A DNA stretch of 64,000 nt from Sindora glabra (GCA_020226215.1 CM035232.1:53968851-54032850), one strand, 5' to 3'; numbered from the stretch's first letter, positions 25,801-38,146 are shown. Made by a program: numbers and translations. The notes: generated from the letters alone by a model not told the origin.

Positions 25801-27632
25801 TCATGAGGTAATATTATTGGCAATTCTTATAAGGAAAAATTTACACTTTTTGGAATATTTATTTATTGTTAGGAGAAAGCACAAATGTTTCATTTAAGCT
25901 ATAAACTGTCAATATCTCCCATCACTTTTTCACCAATGATAGCTTTGTGTTGTGTGTGTGTGTGTATTTATAGTTTATGTTATAATTAACATATGAATAG
26001 GTTATGGCTTTTATATTTGTCTCTTTATAATCTTATCTTATATCATATTTTTCTAAATTATCCTTAAGTATTTTTTAATTTTTTCAAGTCGACCAACTTC
26101 CTTGAGACTTAAATTTCTATTTAGAATCTTAATTCTATTAAACATTTTAATTTTTCCTTACTTTTTAATCATTTTAAGTGGATTAATAAGCTAAGAACTT
26201 TATGTGTAAATTGACTCAATTACATAGATGTAAGTTATTATTTATAATTCTCTTAAAAAATGTGAATACCTCTTTAAAATTTATGAATACTCTTATGGGA
26301 AATCTTTTAATTCTTATATTACAGTATTAAAAATTTTATTATACTTCTTATATTTCGATAAGTAAAAATATTACCTTTCAAGTTATTATTCTTAATTAAC
26401 ATAATATTTTAAATTTTGTTATACATCTTGTATTTTGATAAGTAAAAACCTCTCTACTTATATATGTTTCTTTGTTTCTTATAGATTTCCTTAAATTTCG
26501 TAAAGGCTTCTATTGTACCAATTGTAGATCAATTAAAGTATTTTCTATTCATTTCTTATTAAAATTTCAAAACCTTTAATCTCTAATATTTCCATCAAAA
26601 GTTTTATTAGAAAAAAGAAAAAGAAAAAAATACTAATATTAGAATAATATCAGTCGAAAGGTAAAAGAAAATGTTGAAAATAAAATAACAATCAACTAGC
26701 ATCAAATGCATCAATTACTCATAATTAAATCAATATAACTATTTAAAAAGAAATCATTATAGATATAGTATTATGAGAAATCCACAGATAAATTTTAAAT
26801 CACTAAAAAAAATTAAACATAGAAACTCTAAAAATGCTAAACAAAAACATCCCACATAAAAATTCTAAAAATGCATCATTTGGTGGATTTATTTTAGGTA
26901 AAAAGCTAGCAAGATGTTACTTGATATGGAAGAATGGAAGTGATTAGTGGTACTAGTAAATAATGAAGGTGGTAGCTAGAAGGGAGGAAAGTAAAAAAAA
27001 AGGGAGTAAGCTGGACATTATAGGTTGGGGAAGGGAAATGGTTAGTGGTGGTTGCAGATGGTAAAGAAGGGTAAGGCAATAGTGGAAGAAGAAAAAGAAA
27101 GCCAAAAAGAAGAGGGAGAAAATAAGGGTCTAGCTACCATTATTGATGTACATGGGCAGTTAAAAATAAATTTAATAATGAATAATTCCATCACTAAAAT
27201 CCCAAAATAAAATAGTGCATTTACATTAGTGATGGATAAAATATTTTTGTTCATAATTCTATTACTATTTTTCCTAAAAAAATTTCACTACTAAATAGAT
27301 TTTTAAATGTTTATGTCAAATTCATTGCTAAATCAGTTAATAATTTAAAATATTAATTTTTTATTTTTATTTTTGTTGTTCTATCCAATAGTAAAATTTT
27401 CAAATGGAATTAGTGAAAGAAAAAGCATTAGATGGAAAAAGTCTAGAAATATAAAAACACTAATGACTAATTTGGTGATAGGATGGAAAAGAACATACTA
27501 ATTTTGTCATGAAATTAAAAAGATAAATTTGACTCTTGGAGTCTTATTTACCAATGGCAAATCCATCTCTAAATCCATCACTAAATATTTGTTGCTATTT
27601 TCTATTGCTGAATATAGATTTTTTTTATAGTG
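22811..27632. mobile_element. CACTA-like transposon inserted in copia reverse transcriptase
   Basis: The right end reads ...TTTTTTTTATAGTG, the reverse complement of a CACTA terminus (CACTATAAAAAAAA). The left end TGCTAAAAAAAATAC is the same terminus with two substitutions. Both sides carry TTG (22808-22810 and 27633-27635), the 3-bp target duplication typical of CACTA/EnSpm. Joining the flanks restores the reverse transcriptase order, KARLV before and KGFLQ after. The subterminal regions hold repeated ATCACTAA/TTAGTGAT-type motifs. No transposase is recognisable in its 4822 bp, so it is probably non-autonomous. The core is a large imperfect palindrome (23850-25145). Confidence 0.82.
23850..25145. 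repeat. ~1.3-kb imperfect palindrome in the CACTA-like element
   Basis: The arms run from about 23850 to 24464 and from 24513 to 25145, around a centre near 24489. Matched blocks keep the same centre throughout: GACCTAAGATTCTTTTTAAC with GATCCTTTTTAACCTA-type partner next to the loop; CCATATCAAGTAATAAGTTA (24247) with the complement of 24678-24728; GCTTGTGTTATAAACAT (24061) with 24905-24920; CATGAAAGTAAGGAAC (23918) with GTTCCTTACTTTCATG (25051). A transcript would fold into a very long hairpin. Confidence 0.8.
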
Positions 27633-28988
27633 TTGTAGTAAGGGATTTCTTCAGAAGCTTGACCTAGATTACGAAGAAGTCTTTTCACTTATAGCTAGAC
27701 TTGAATTAGTGAGATTCATGGTAGCAATTGCAATATATAAATCTTAAAATATGCATCTATTATATGTAAAATTAGCCTTTCTAAATAAGCCTTTAGAAGA
27801 AGAAGTCTTTGTGACATGACTTTCTAGTTTTGAAGTTGAAGGAAGGAAGTATAAAGTGTACAGGTTGAAGAAAGCCTTGTATGGCCTTAAATAGGCATCA
27901 AGAGCTTGGAACAAGTGGATTGCCTTATTCTTTGTTCAAAATGATTTTGATAGATGCACCAATGAGTATGGTATATATGCAAAGCTCACAAATTAGAACT
28001 TTATTATAATAGTTTGTCTCAATGTTGATGGCTTATTAATAATCGGAGATGATAAAGAATAGATTCAATGTTTTAATGGTACTATGAAACATGAATTAGA
28101 GATGACAAACCTTGGTTTACTACCATATTTTTTAGGTATAGAGTTTAAGCAAAATTCAATAGGAATTTTGATGCACTAGAGTAAGTATGCTACAGATTTA
28201 CTTTAAAGATTCAAAATGGCAAGTTGCAATAGTGCTCAAAGACTAGTAGACACAAATAGTAAATTAATAAGATAAGGTAAATCTAACAATCCTTTTGATC
28301 CTACCTTATGTACATAGATTGTAAAGAGTCTAAGGTACTTATGCACCACTAGACTAGACATTTTTTTATAAAGTTAGCCTTATAAGTATATTTAGGGAAA
28401 GTCCTAAATAATCTTATCACTTAGCATTTAAAAGGATTTTGAGATATCCTAAAGGGACTTAGGATCAAGGGTTGTTATTTACTAATAATAATAGAAACAA
28501 CAAAGGGGGTTTAGTTAGTTTCCCTGATAGTGACTAATGTGCAAACAAGGATGACTAAAAAGTACCTTAAGCCACTTGTTCATATTTGCTAGAATTGCCT
28601 TTACTAGGTGCTCTAAGGAACAACTAGTGGTAAACTTATCTTCATATGAAGCAAAATACATTGCAACAACAAGAGTAACATGTCAAGTAGTATGGCTACT
28701 AAACCTATCAAATCAAATGCATATGAGCTTGAACAAATCATTAACCTTGTTTATAGACAATGTTTTAGCAATCAATCTATCCAAGTATCTAATACTTCAT
28801 GGAAGAAGTAAGCATATAGAAACAAGGTTCCACTTTTTACAAGACCAAGTGAGTAAAGAGAGAATTGAAGTGATGTACCTTAAAGATAAAGATCAAGTGG
28901 TTGATATTTTAATAAAACCTTAAAAAATTGATAAGTTTAGAAGGCTCAAGGGTTTGCTAAGCATGATGTTTATAAAAAAATCTAGATT
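27633..28988 (+). pseudogene. Broken copia reverse transcriptase and RNase H
   Basis: This continues the copia pol after the CACTA-like insert. Segments visible: KGFLQ..DYEEVFSLIARLELV (from 27645), KLAFLNKPLEEEVFV, YGLK.ASRAWNKW, then CLNVDGLLIIGDD near 28016 in place of the catalytic YVDDLLI (one catalytic Asp replaced by Gly). RNase H occupies 28576-28922 as an open frame: LSSYEAKYIATT, FIDNVLAINLSK, HGRSKHIETRFHFLQDQV and DQVVDILIKP, matching the copia RNase H C-terminus. Several stops lie between the segments. Same element as 20110-22810. Confidence 0.88.
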
Positions 28989-28998
28989 AAAGGGGAAT
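28989..28998 (+). other. Polypurine tract of the copia element
   Basis: AAAGGGGAAT lies immediately before the 3' LTR, the position and composition of the plus-strand primer of LTR retrotransposons. Confidence 0.7.
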
Positions 28999-29002
28999 AT
29001 TA

Positions 29003-29283
29003 TGCTATAATCTAGATTTTAATGTAACTACTAGTTAGATAATTAGTTGAAAGTGTGTTTTTTCTATTAGAGTTATTAGCTAAGTACAATTTAATATAAA
29101 AAAGGGATCCTTATAGTTGTATTTGTTGAGTTTAAAAATAAAAATTCTCTTTTTCCTCTTACTCTTTACTTTTCTTTCAATCCTCCTTAATTCTATTTTC
29201 TTCTTCTAATTTAAAACGTTGTAAATTTGGCAAAAGTTCTAGTTGAGCTTCTTGTATCTATGGGTGTTTGCTATTTCAATAAA
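29003..29283 (+). repeat. 3' LTR of the copia element
   Basis: It starts TGCTATAATCTAGATTTTAA after the polypurine tract and aligns with 19323-20089 apart from the hAT-like insert there. The two LTRs differ at many positions, consistent with an old insertion. Confidence 0.82.
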
Positions 29284-30284
29284 TTTTTGTTTAAAACTAA
29301 AACATTAAGGAGGATTGTGCATGTGTGATATGTTCAATTGGTAGAATATATGTCTTTATATGCATTTATTATTAATAATGGTGATTCTACATTTGTTGTT
29401 GAAAATGATGAGTTTGTTGTTTTTTAAGTTATTTATATATATTAGATATTATATTGTTAGTTTTTATATAGTATTCATTATAGGTCATTGTAGGTAACAT
29501 GGGTTATATTTCAATGCGTTTATTGTTCTATAGATGGGGATTTTAAATTTGTTATTGCAAATGATTTTGTTATTTTTTAATTGAATGTATGTGTATTTTA
29601 GGTGATGTATTATTAATTTTTAGATAGTATTTATATGAAACATGTGATGAATTTGCATATTTGAGATATTAAAATGTTAATTTTTGAATATATATTTATT
29701 TTTTGTAGTTATACATTAAAAAAAATTCTAATTTGATGTTTAAAAAATAAAAATAAAAATTAATTTTAGTTTTAAATTTAAAAATAAGAATTTAATATAA
29801 ATTTAATAAAATATATGAAGTGAAATTATTTTAATTTTAAGTTAGATAAAATAGAAATTGAAATTATTTTTATTTTAAGTTAGGAGAAATAAGAATTTAA
29901 ATTATTTTAGTTTTAAATTATTAAAAAAGTTAGGAGTTGAAATTAATTTTAGTTATAACTTCAATCAAATCACAATTATTGGAGTAAATCATTGAATTAA
30001 TCCTTGAAAGATAAATATCATATTAGATGTTTTTATTTTATTTTGTATATATCTTTAATTTTCTCATCAAATATGTTTCTAAAAAATTGATATTACATCA
30101 AATCTTCCCTAAAAAGGAGTTGTGGATATTGCTTACCATATCTAAGGTGTTTAGATGCATCCATCACAAAAAAGATGACACTTGGGTGGAAGAGCACACA
30201 TTGCAAACTTATTTAAAAATTCAAATTTTTGTTTTTTGTTCACTTTGAAAATTAATATTTTATTATAAAGTTTCAACTTGAAAT
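29284..30284. other. AT-rich gap between retroelements
   Basis: No gene or domain recognised. The segment 29700-29960 contains a loosely repeated block (AATTTTAGTTTTAAATT / TTTTAATTTTAAGTTAG / AAAT.GAAATT), probably a degenerate tandem repeat. Confidence 0.45.
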
Positions 30285-30984
30285 TGCTTTTGCAAGTTAT
30301 AACCACTTTTAGCAAATATGCTAACCTTCCCACTTAAACCTACTTAAGGCGCTCGTGGTGAAGATAGTGGAACTTACAAGCCTTCAAGCCACAATTGAAT
30401 GTCATTGAAATGCTCATGCATACCAGATTATAAGATCCTTCCATACATGAAGCTTTCGGCCAATACAGATTGAAAGAGACAATTGAATAAGGAGAAGGAC
30501 ATTACGTTCACTTGGTTTATACCTCATTTCATAGTTTTGAGTGTGTAGGGGATGACTACAAGCCAAACACTCTTATCCTTAGCTTAATATCCAGATAACC
30601 CGCTAGGCCTTCCTAACACTCCATCCTTTGAAAAAGTATTTTAAGCAAAAGGTCTTCCGCTAAGAGTTGACATACTTTCTTTGAACTATCATAAGTCTTT
30701 TTCTTAAAGCTCCAAAGTCTATTTCACTTAAAAACTAACTACAACAAAAATAAAAATGCAAGGATCATAAATATAAGTTTCTCGACCATTTCTGAATTCT
30801 TGAACTTTTTTGAAATAACCAAAATACTCCTAAACTTGAGAAATTAGGAAAAATAGTACACTAGCTGAATTGATCCCAAATTTTAACCTCAAGACCTCTA
30901 TAACATGATGGATTTTTTCACCAAGTCTCATCTTAATCTGAGCATGTTTGTCTATCAAACTATCACAATAGCTAACTTGTAATA
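30285..30984 (-). repeat. 3' LTR of the reverse-strand LTR element
   Basis: Direct partner of 32722-33400. Its outer boundary is uncertain because the first ~30 bases align poorly and the right copy seems to have about 15 extra bases. The edge near 30984 is fixed by the adjacent polypurine tract. Confidence 0.65.
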
Positions 30985-32705
30985 TTCTCCCCCATTTTAA
31001 ATGTTAATACCTTTATTGACACCTCAATCTGACATGACTCCATGAGGAATCTACTTACTCTCTTAAAACTTTATGGTGACCTTCAACTTACTTTTCCGAG
31101 TTAATCCCTTGACCCACTTAAAGCCTATCTCTTTGAGTACTATGAATGTTCCTTATCTTGAATTTAGGCTGTCACCTCCATAATATTGATATTCTATTAG
31201 TAAAATGCATTTTCCATGAAATTTCCCCATCTGGAATTTGGATTGTCATTTCTCTCCAGTGCTGCTAACCTATTAGCTCTCCTAAACTCGTTATCTTTAT
31301 AACTTACTTGATAGGTAGTTGTCTCTACAATTGTGTGCTCGCTACTTCTGTAACTTACATGAATACCACATTCTTAGTAAAAGTGCGTGCTAACTTTTTA
31401 GCTTATAACCAATGCTTAGCACTTTGAATAATTTACTAACAGGTATCTTGCACCTAATGTTCCATACCATTGGTACAAGAGATAAGACTTATGCTTGATT
31501 CATGCAAAAGGCCCCATATTCTTATTCCCAAGTCCACTTGTTTACTTTTGGTCAATTCATTGCACTTTGCAATGTCATTTTCGCATTCTATTGTATCCTT
31601 TGATTCCCTTTGAATCAATACCCTCTTACATCTTATCGATCACCATAGCCTATTGAAGTTAGTGCTATCTAACATCACAATCTTTATGACCTATCCTAAC
31701 TTAAATGACATTCGTTAATATTTAAGGTCTCGCAGTCTTATTTCAATTGTATTTTCTGATAACTCCCCCACTTCAACTCCTTAAAGAGGGTTGAGCATAG
31801 AGCATCATCTACTTTAGCTCAAGCTTCATTTTGTTGGTATACAAGCAAATGTGAACTCATGTTATTGGCATAAAGTCTCTTGATAATGCAACTAATGTAG
31901 TACTAATCTATTACCACTCTTCTGAGTTATTATTACTACTCCATAAAGCAACTATATAGCTTAGCCTATTACATTGAAAAATCATGTAGGAAGATTACAT
32001 GCACTTTATCCAACCTATAAATTATGTACATAACATTAATTTCTTTAAATCTTTGCTTAACCCTTTAGTTATGATGCTCCTTTAAGCAATACTTCTTTGA
32101 ATATCATGAAAGATTTCTTTGAACTACTTTGCAGCATCCACTTTGCCCTTCGATTGTGCTCCTTTAAGTAGTATGAACAATCCTTTTAGATTTTCTTGAT
32201 ATGATTTTGGATCACTCCCTCTAGAGCAATCCGTTCATGCCCTTTAACTATAGCCATGCATTTTTGCATAACCAAAAGCTTCAACCTTTGATTCCATCGA
32301 TTCTACCAATCCCTCAAGTAATATTTAAGCCCTTTGGCAAGACTTAGGCTTCTTCCACTGGCAGACCATTAATTCTTTTGTCCTTCTGGATGTTGGTTTG
32401 CATCTCTCAATGCCATTACTGTGAATGAGTGTATAACTAATGTTTCACACACATAAGCTAGTAAAATGGCCTTCTAGCATAAATGCTTGGGCCTGATATA
32501 CCAATCTATGGTCACTCAAATGCATCATTTCACTGTATACTAGCTTCTTAAGTTGATTCAATCTTTTGTACCCTTTGATTAGGTTTTTGGCAATAACACC
32601 ACTGAATTTATAAGAATGGTAACTTTGTACATCCCTCATATAGCATAGGACAAGTCACATCTAAACTAATTGTACCTTTTCGATCTTGGCTCTCTAGCAT
32701 AAATC

Positions 32706-32719
32706 GAGCTATGATACTA
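32706..32719 (-). other. Primer binding site of the reverse-strand LTR element
   Basis: GAGCTATGATACTA on the plus strand is the complement of TAGTATCATAGCTC, close to the TGGTATCAGAGCTC tRNA-Met site. Confidence 0.55.
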
Positions 32720-32721
32720 TC

Positions 32722-33400
32722 TATCATGAGCTAATAGCTTTCTAGCCAGAACCATGTGGAATATGCTTGCCATTCTTAGTGAACATGCCATCCTTCCCAT
32801 TTAAACCTATTCAAGGCATTCTTGGTAAGGATAGCGGAACTAACAAGTTTGTAAGCCACAATTGAATATTGTTAAAACATTTACACATACCATATTGTAA
32901 GATCTTTCCACACATGAAGCTTTTGGGCAGTATTAATCGAAAGAGATAATTGAATATGCAGAAGATGGCCACAAGCTAATACACTTATATCCTTAGCTTA
33001 GTGTCCAGGCACATTGTTAGGCCTTCTTGACATTCCACCTCTTTAAAAAGAATTTTAAGCAAAAGGTCTTCTATTAGGAGTTGATATGCTTTTTTCAGAT
33101 AGTCATAAGCCCTTTTCTTAAAGTTTCGAGTGTTCATTTCATTTGAAAACTAACCAATGAGAAGATAAAAATATGAAGATAAAAAATCTAGGCTTCTTGA
33201 ACTTTTTTGAACTCTCGAATATTTCTAAAATGATCAAAATACTCTTAAATTTTGAAAAATTAGGAAAAATAGTACACCAGTCGAATTGACTCCAAATTTT
33301 CACCACCTGACCTCCATAATATTTTGGATTCTTTCACTAAGTCTCGTCTTAATCTAAGTATATTTACGTGTCAAATTATTACAACTGCCAGGTTGTGATA
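32722..33400 (-). repeat. 5' LTR of the reverse-strand LTR element
   Basis: Direct partner of 30285-30984. On the minus strand it begins TATCACAACCTGGCAGTTG, probably a mutated TGTCACAACC start (G to A). Confidence 0.65.
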
Positions 33401-33492
33401 CTAGCCTACTACCAGCATTAACACCTTAGAGATGCCTTTTCTCATGCCACAGGCTGAAGAAGCGACTTAGTTGCAAACTATAAATAAGTTAG

Positions 33493-34523
33493 AGGTCGGT
33501 TAATTCATAAAATAGCATAAAAAGTATAACTTCTTAGAAACTAAGAATTCTTTAGGTTGTTTAATTGCCTATTAACAACTAAAATGAAGAAAGTAGACCT
33601 TATCGGAAAGTCTTGTTTCCCATAAGCTTACTTATCTAGGAGTCATTTGGTCTACATACGAAATACTGTTGCAAGAAGTTGAGCTTCGTAAAAAATAATT
33701 CCCTTATGAACTTTTCAAGGAATGGTCAAAATTGTTTAGTTAATACTAAGGAATTGATACTTTCTAAAAACTAACTCTTGGTGTTTTGTTTGATTTAATT
33801 CTAAACTTTCTAAAAAATATTATCAAAATGACTAACACACTTTTCAAAATTTTAATATTAAAAATAATAAATATTAATAGATTTTAATTATCTTTAATTA
33901 TGTATTTTTGAAATTATATTACTAATTTTTCTTTCCATCATAATTTTTTTCAAATTAGTAATTTTTATTTTTTAATTTACTATAAAAAGTAAAATAAAAA
34001 TAGATTTATATAAAAAACTTAAGATATATCCTTTATATATATTTTAAATTATTTTAATATAATTAAAATGAAATATAATTTAAATGAAGTAAATATAAAA
34101 TAATTATATTTTAATATTTATGATATAATGTTTAATATTTATTTTATATAATTTTATATAATACTTATTCTATTTATTATATAATTTATTAAATAATTAT
34201 ATTTAAATAAATATATGTATATTTTATAATTAACAAATTTATTTATCATTAACAAATTATATGTATTATAATTTTTAAATAGTAATGATAAAAAGATTAA
34301 AGTGATTATTATTTAAATTAAATTGGGGTAATTTAATATTTCTATCTATAAATAATATGAAAATTTCTTTTTACCCAAGAGGATGTGGTAAACAACTTCC
34401 TATAATTTTTGAAAAGTTCAACTTCTTTTATTTTTATAATTAGTGACTAATCAAATAACTTAACAAAATCTTACTTCTTGAGAAGTGGCACTTTTTATGC
34501 TACTTTTACAAACCGGACAATTT
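33493..34523. mobile_element. TIR element of about 1 kb
   Basis: The left arm (TCGGTTAATTCATAAAATAG then CATAAAAAGTATAACTTCTT) matches the reverse complement of the right arm (CCGGTTTGTAAAAGTAGC then ATAAAAAGTGCCACTTCTC). The similarity continues inward for about 100 bp. It is non-coding; the superfamily is unclear. It overlaps a second inverted repeat with a different centre (34240-34680). Confidence 0.55.
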
Positions 34524-34680
34524 TTTATATTTTTTAGGTAAGAAGAACTTTTTATATTATTTATAGATAAAAATACTAAATTATTTTTATTTAATTTAAC
34601 TAATGACTACTTTAATATTTTATCCTCATTATTTAAAAATTATAATAAATATAATTATTAATTATATAAAATATAATTAT
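34240..34680. repeat. Inverted repeat centred near 34456
   Basis: The arms 34329-34375 and 34537-34583 match as TAATTTAATATTTCTATC / CTATAAATAATATGAAAATT against the complement of TATTATTTATAGATAAAAAT, with about 7 differences in 47 bp. Weaker matching extends outward to about 34240 and 34680 (for example TTATAATTTTTAAATA on both sides). Confidence 0.65.
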
Positions 34681-35081
34681 TTTATTAATTATATAATAAA
34701 TAAAATAAATATTATTCAAAAATAATATTAAATATTATATTATAAATATAATTATATTTATTATATCACATTATTTATTATTTAATATTTATTGCATTTA
34801 TTATTTAACTAATAATTGTTCTTTATTTAAATTATATTATATTTTAATTATATTAAGATAATTTAATATATATATAGGATATTTTAATTTCTTTATATAT
34901 GACTCTTTTACTTTTTAAAAGAAAATTAAAGAAATAAAAAAGTATTAATTTATAAAAAATATTGAAAGAGAGATTAAATATATAGTTTAAAAAATAAAAA
35001 TAATTAAAATTTACTATTTTTTATTTTTATCTTATAATTATAAAAAATATATTAATTATTTTGATTTTTAATGTGCTTAAA

Positions 35082-35335
35082 AATCGAGTGGAGAACAATC
35101 ATAATACTTCCTATCCTTAAGAATCGAGTGGAGAACAATCAAACCATGCCGAGGTCCATTTTTAATAAGCTTAGCATAGGGTAAGTGCCTGCGAGGCGCC
35201 GATCCTGCAGCCATGCCGCTTAGGAGGGGACTAATAATAGTGGAAACATCCATTCGGGTGGATCCCAATTTTTATTATATATTTTTAAAATTTTATAAGT
35301 CAATTTAAAATTTAAGTTTTATTCCAAAAAAAAAA
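35082..35335. other. Balanced-composition patch with duplicated 20-mer and A-run
   Basis: In a very AT-rich neighbourhood this patch is near 45-50% GC between about 35140 and 35265. It starts with two copies of AATCGAGTGGAGAACAATCA 40 bp apart (35082 and 35122). The minus strand holds a 63-codon open frame (35077-35268) whose translation contains SPLLSGMAAGSAPRRHLPY. I do not recognise it. A run of about 15 A follows at 35325-35340. It could be a retroposed transcript fragment or a transferred piece of another genome; no function is assigned. Confidence 0.4.
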
Positions 35336-35340
35336 AAAAA

Positions 35341-35983
35341 GAACTAAGTGAAACAAACTGTCCAGGTATATTTTTTTTCTACTACCTTCGTATCGGATGA
35401 AATATTATCAAAGGGAATATCATGAAAAAAAAAAAAACTTAATTTTTCATGGGAATTCAATGATTTTTTACAATAATAGTTGAGAGAAAATATTGATTTT
35501 CATTTGCTGGTAAGAATTGTAAGAAATTTAAGCTGCGATCTGTAATTTCTTGATAACGGGTTTAGTAAATATATTAGATCAGATATTTTAAATTTAAATT
35601 TGTTCTTCGAAGATTTGAAAAAAATTATAAAAAAAATCTGAAAATTACTCACTCTCAAGTTTGGCACACTCATTTGTATCTTCTTTACTTGGGGTACTTA
35701 AGAGGCATATAATTTAAATCATGAAGTATAATTAGTGAGAGGTTTTAATTTCCTTTATATAAAGATCCTTTTAGGCATTTTAAAATTTATTTGTACATAT
35801 AATTTTAATTTGATTCCTTATCAATATAAAATACTTTATAGTATTAATAAATAAACAATATATTATTAAAAATTTAAAATTAAAAAAAATTTAATTTTAA
35901 TAAAAAAATTTCAATAATTTTTTGTTAGTATAATAATAGATAAGTTTGCAATAATATAAAATTAATTTAAAATGAGAATAAAT

Positions 35984-36072
<89 letters not shown>

Positions 36073-37053
36073 TATTATTTTTTACGCCTGACGACTTGCT
36101 TATGTATTGTTAGGGAAAAATCAAACTGGAAGATAATGGTTGGAAGATATTTTAGCAAAAGGTGACAGTAAATTAGTGGCACAAGTCACAACAAGAAAAA
36201 GATGATGATTGAGAGTTCGATCAAATCTGAGTTGCCTTCAACTACGTTGTGGATCCATTAATGTCATTGTCAAGAATGAAGACCCAACAAAAAACAAAAG
36301 GGGGGGGGGGGTAGTTTTGAAAATTTAACTCTTCACTATTTCCTTTGTCAATTTTCTTTTCTTTTTGGTATTTTCCTTTGCTAAAGTTTTAGTGGCTTTA
36401 GATTGGAATCGCTCGACAATGACATTCATTAATGTTTTTAGGGTTTTCTCCCTTAATATTTTGAGTTTTAAAATTATAATATTATATCGAGTGGCAGAAC
36501 TAAGATCTAAAAATAAGTGTGAAAAGTAAAATATAGAATTAAAAAAATATAATTATATCATATTATTTTAAATAATATATACGTTTAAATTAAATTGTAA
36601 TATATGCTATATTATAAATATTATAATTTGGAAAGAAAAAGTTGCAGCATATAATTGTTTATGGCAAAATTTTATATTTGAAAACTATTGCATAATCAGA
36701 TCATATTAAATATATTTTTCTCTATGTATATAACTCAATAATCATTAATTTCTTCTTCACAATATTCATTTAAAAGTTTTTTTTTACAGATTTATTGCAC
36801 CTAAATTAACGTTACGTATTTATTAATGTTTCTCCATCTTTATTTGGAAAGAATAAAAAAAAAAGCTATACGATTGATCCTATTAGATTTCTACTAGATT
36901 TCATTAATATTAAATGTATTTATTATAAATGTTATTTTAGCTAGTAATTTTTCTATAGTCATGACAAGATAAATGGACTAAAATGATCATATAACTAAAC
37001 TCAAATAAAAAGTATTGAAGGCTTGTACATTGTAATCAAATTTGGATTTGGAT
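35341..37053. other. Gene-free AT-rich stretch
   Basis: No coding segment is recognised. It holds the long (AT)n run at 35987-36071 and a G-run at 36300-36311. Confidence 0.5.
35987..36071. repeat. (AT)n microsatellite, ~85 bp
   Basis: Uninterrupted AT dinucleotides, about 42 units. This is long enough to form cruciforms and to be a likely sequencing or assembly weak point. Confidence 0.97.
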
Positions 37054-37476
37054 TAATTACAATTTTGATCCCTTAATATCCACTTCAATCACATTTTATC
37101 TCTCTAATATTAAAATTTTATTTTGATCCTTCTAATTATCAAAATGGGCTAAATCAAGTTCTTTTTTAGTGTTTTCCATCAAATTGAGGGTGAAGATCAT
37201 GCTTACATGAATGGCAAGTAAAAATTTAACTGCAATACATGTTTGTTAACCTTTTTTTTTTAATATCTATTTTTCAAACTCCATCAACACACCCTCTAAA
37301 AACTTACCTGTACATTTTGAACTCTCCCTTCTCCTTCCCCTTCCCCATTTTTCCTTGTTCAAGTACCATCCTCAAAAATTTCTAAGTGCCTTCATCCTCT
37401 TTATTATTATTTTTTTCTTTTTTTATTCCCAACATCCAATTATAAAAAGGATGAACGACCGTCTAATGATTTTTGC

Positions 37477-37480
<4 letters not shown>

Positions 37481-37510
<30 letters not shown>
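37481..37510. repeat. (GA)n microsatellite
   Basis: About 15 GA units inside the TIR element. Confidence 0.95.
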
Positions 37511-37512
<2 letters not shown>

Positions 37513-38063
37513 ACTCTTTTTAAGGAATTGAAATCTCCATATCCATTAAATTTTGCTTCAAATCCATAGTTGTAATGATTGCTTTCAACGTCAACGAGAT
37601 GGCATCTTTTTTTACTTCCCTAAAGCTGTGGTAGTCCTTATTTTCGGCAGGCTTGAAGATTTGAAATCCTTAACCACCGTTTATAATTCAGTGTTGTCTT
37701 AATTTTTGAGGTGAGACTAATGTTATTGAATGGACAGGCCAAGCCGACCTGCGGGCTTATCCACATAGATCGGGTTTGAAGGTCTTAATCCGGTCCTTAT
37801 GAGTTGGTGGATAAACGGATTGACTCGTGGAAATGTTTTTTAATTTTTAAATTTTTGAACAATAAAAAAATTAAAATCATTCTAAACACTACATATCTAT
37901 TTATAAATAAGTTATAATACATTTCATATCTATATATAACATTAAAAAAAGATTATATATGTACATAATATAAATTATAAAATATATATAAAATAAAAAT
38001 ATCATTTATACATTATTCATAAGACAATCTTTTATAATTAAAAATGAAAAAAGGAAATTTTTT

Positions 38064-38101
38064 ATCAATTGAGTATTAATTTGAACTTATATAAAATTTA
38101 A

Positions 38102-38146
<45 letters not shown>

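Larger units (their letters stand above)
19323..29283 (+). mobile_element. Degenerate Ty1/copia retrotransposon with nested insertions
   Basis: The order LTR, tRNA-Met-like primer site, gag, protease/integrase, reverse transcriptase, RNase H, polypurine tract, LTR is that of a Ty1/copia element. All coding parts contain many in-frame stops and frameshifts, so it is long dead. Two younger elements interrupt it: a hAT-like element in the 5' LTR (19402-19895) and a CACTA-like element in the reverse transcriptase (22811-27632). Removing both leaves about 4.6 kb, a normal copia length. Confidence 0.88.
30285..33400 (-). mobile_element. Non-coding LTR element (LARD-like), reverse strand
   Basis: Two direct copies (about 30285-30984 and 32722-33400) share long blocks such as GCAAAAGGTCTTC, CCACAATTGAAT, GAAGCTTT and CCTTAGCTTA, and bracket about 1.7 kb. 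On the minus strand the internal side of the right copy is followed by a tRNA-Met-like primer site (complement of 32706-32719) and the left copy is preceded by a polypurine tract (complement of 30983-30998, ATGGGGGAGAAT). The interior has no pol domains, so the element needed proteins from elsewhere. Confidence 0.75.

Noticed and set aside
27042..27254. 70-codon minus-strand frame inside the first CACTA-like element
   Set aside because: No transposase motif; low-complexity Phe/Ser/Ile composition expected from AT-rich DNA.
35987..36071. Long (AT)n run as an origin or scaffold-attachment site
   Set aside because: Simple dinucleotide expansion explains it; nothing else supports a function.
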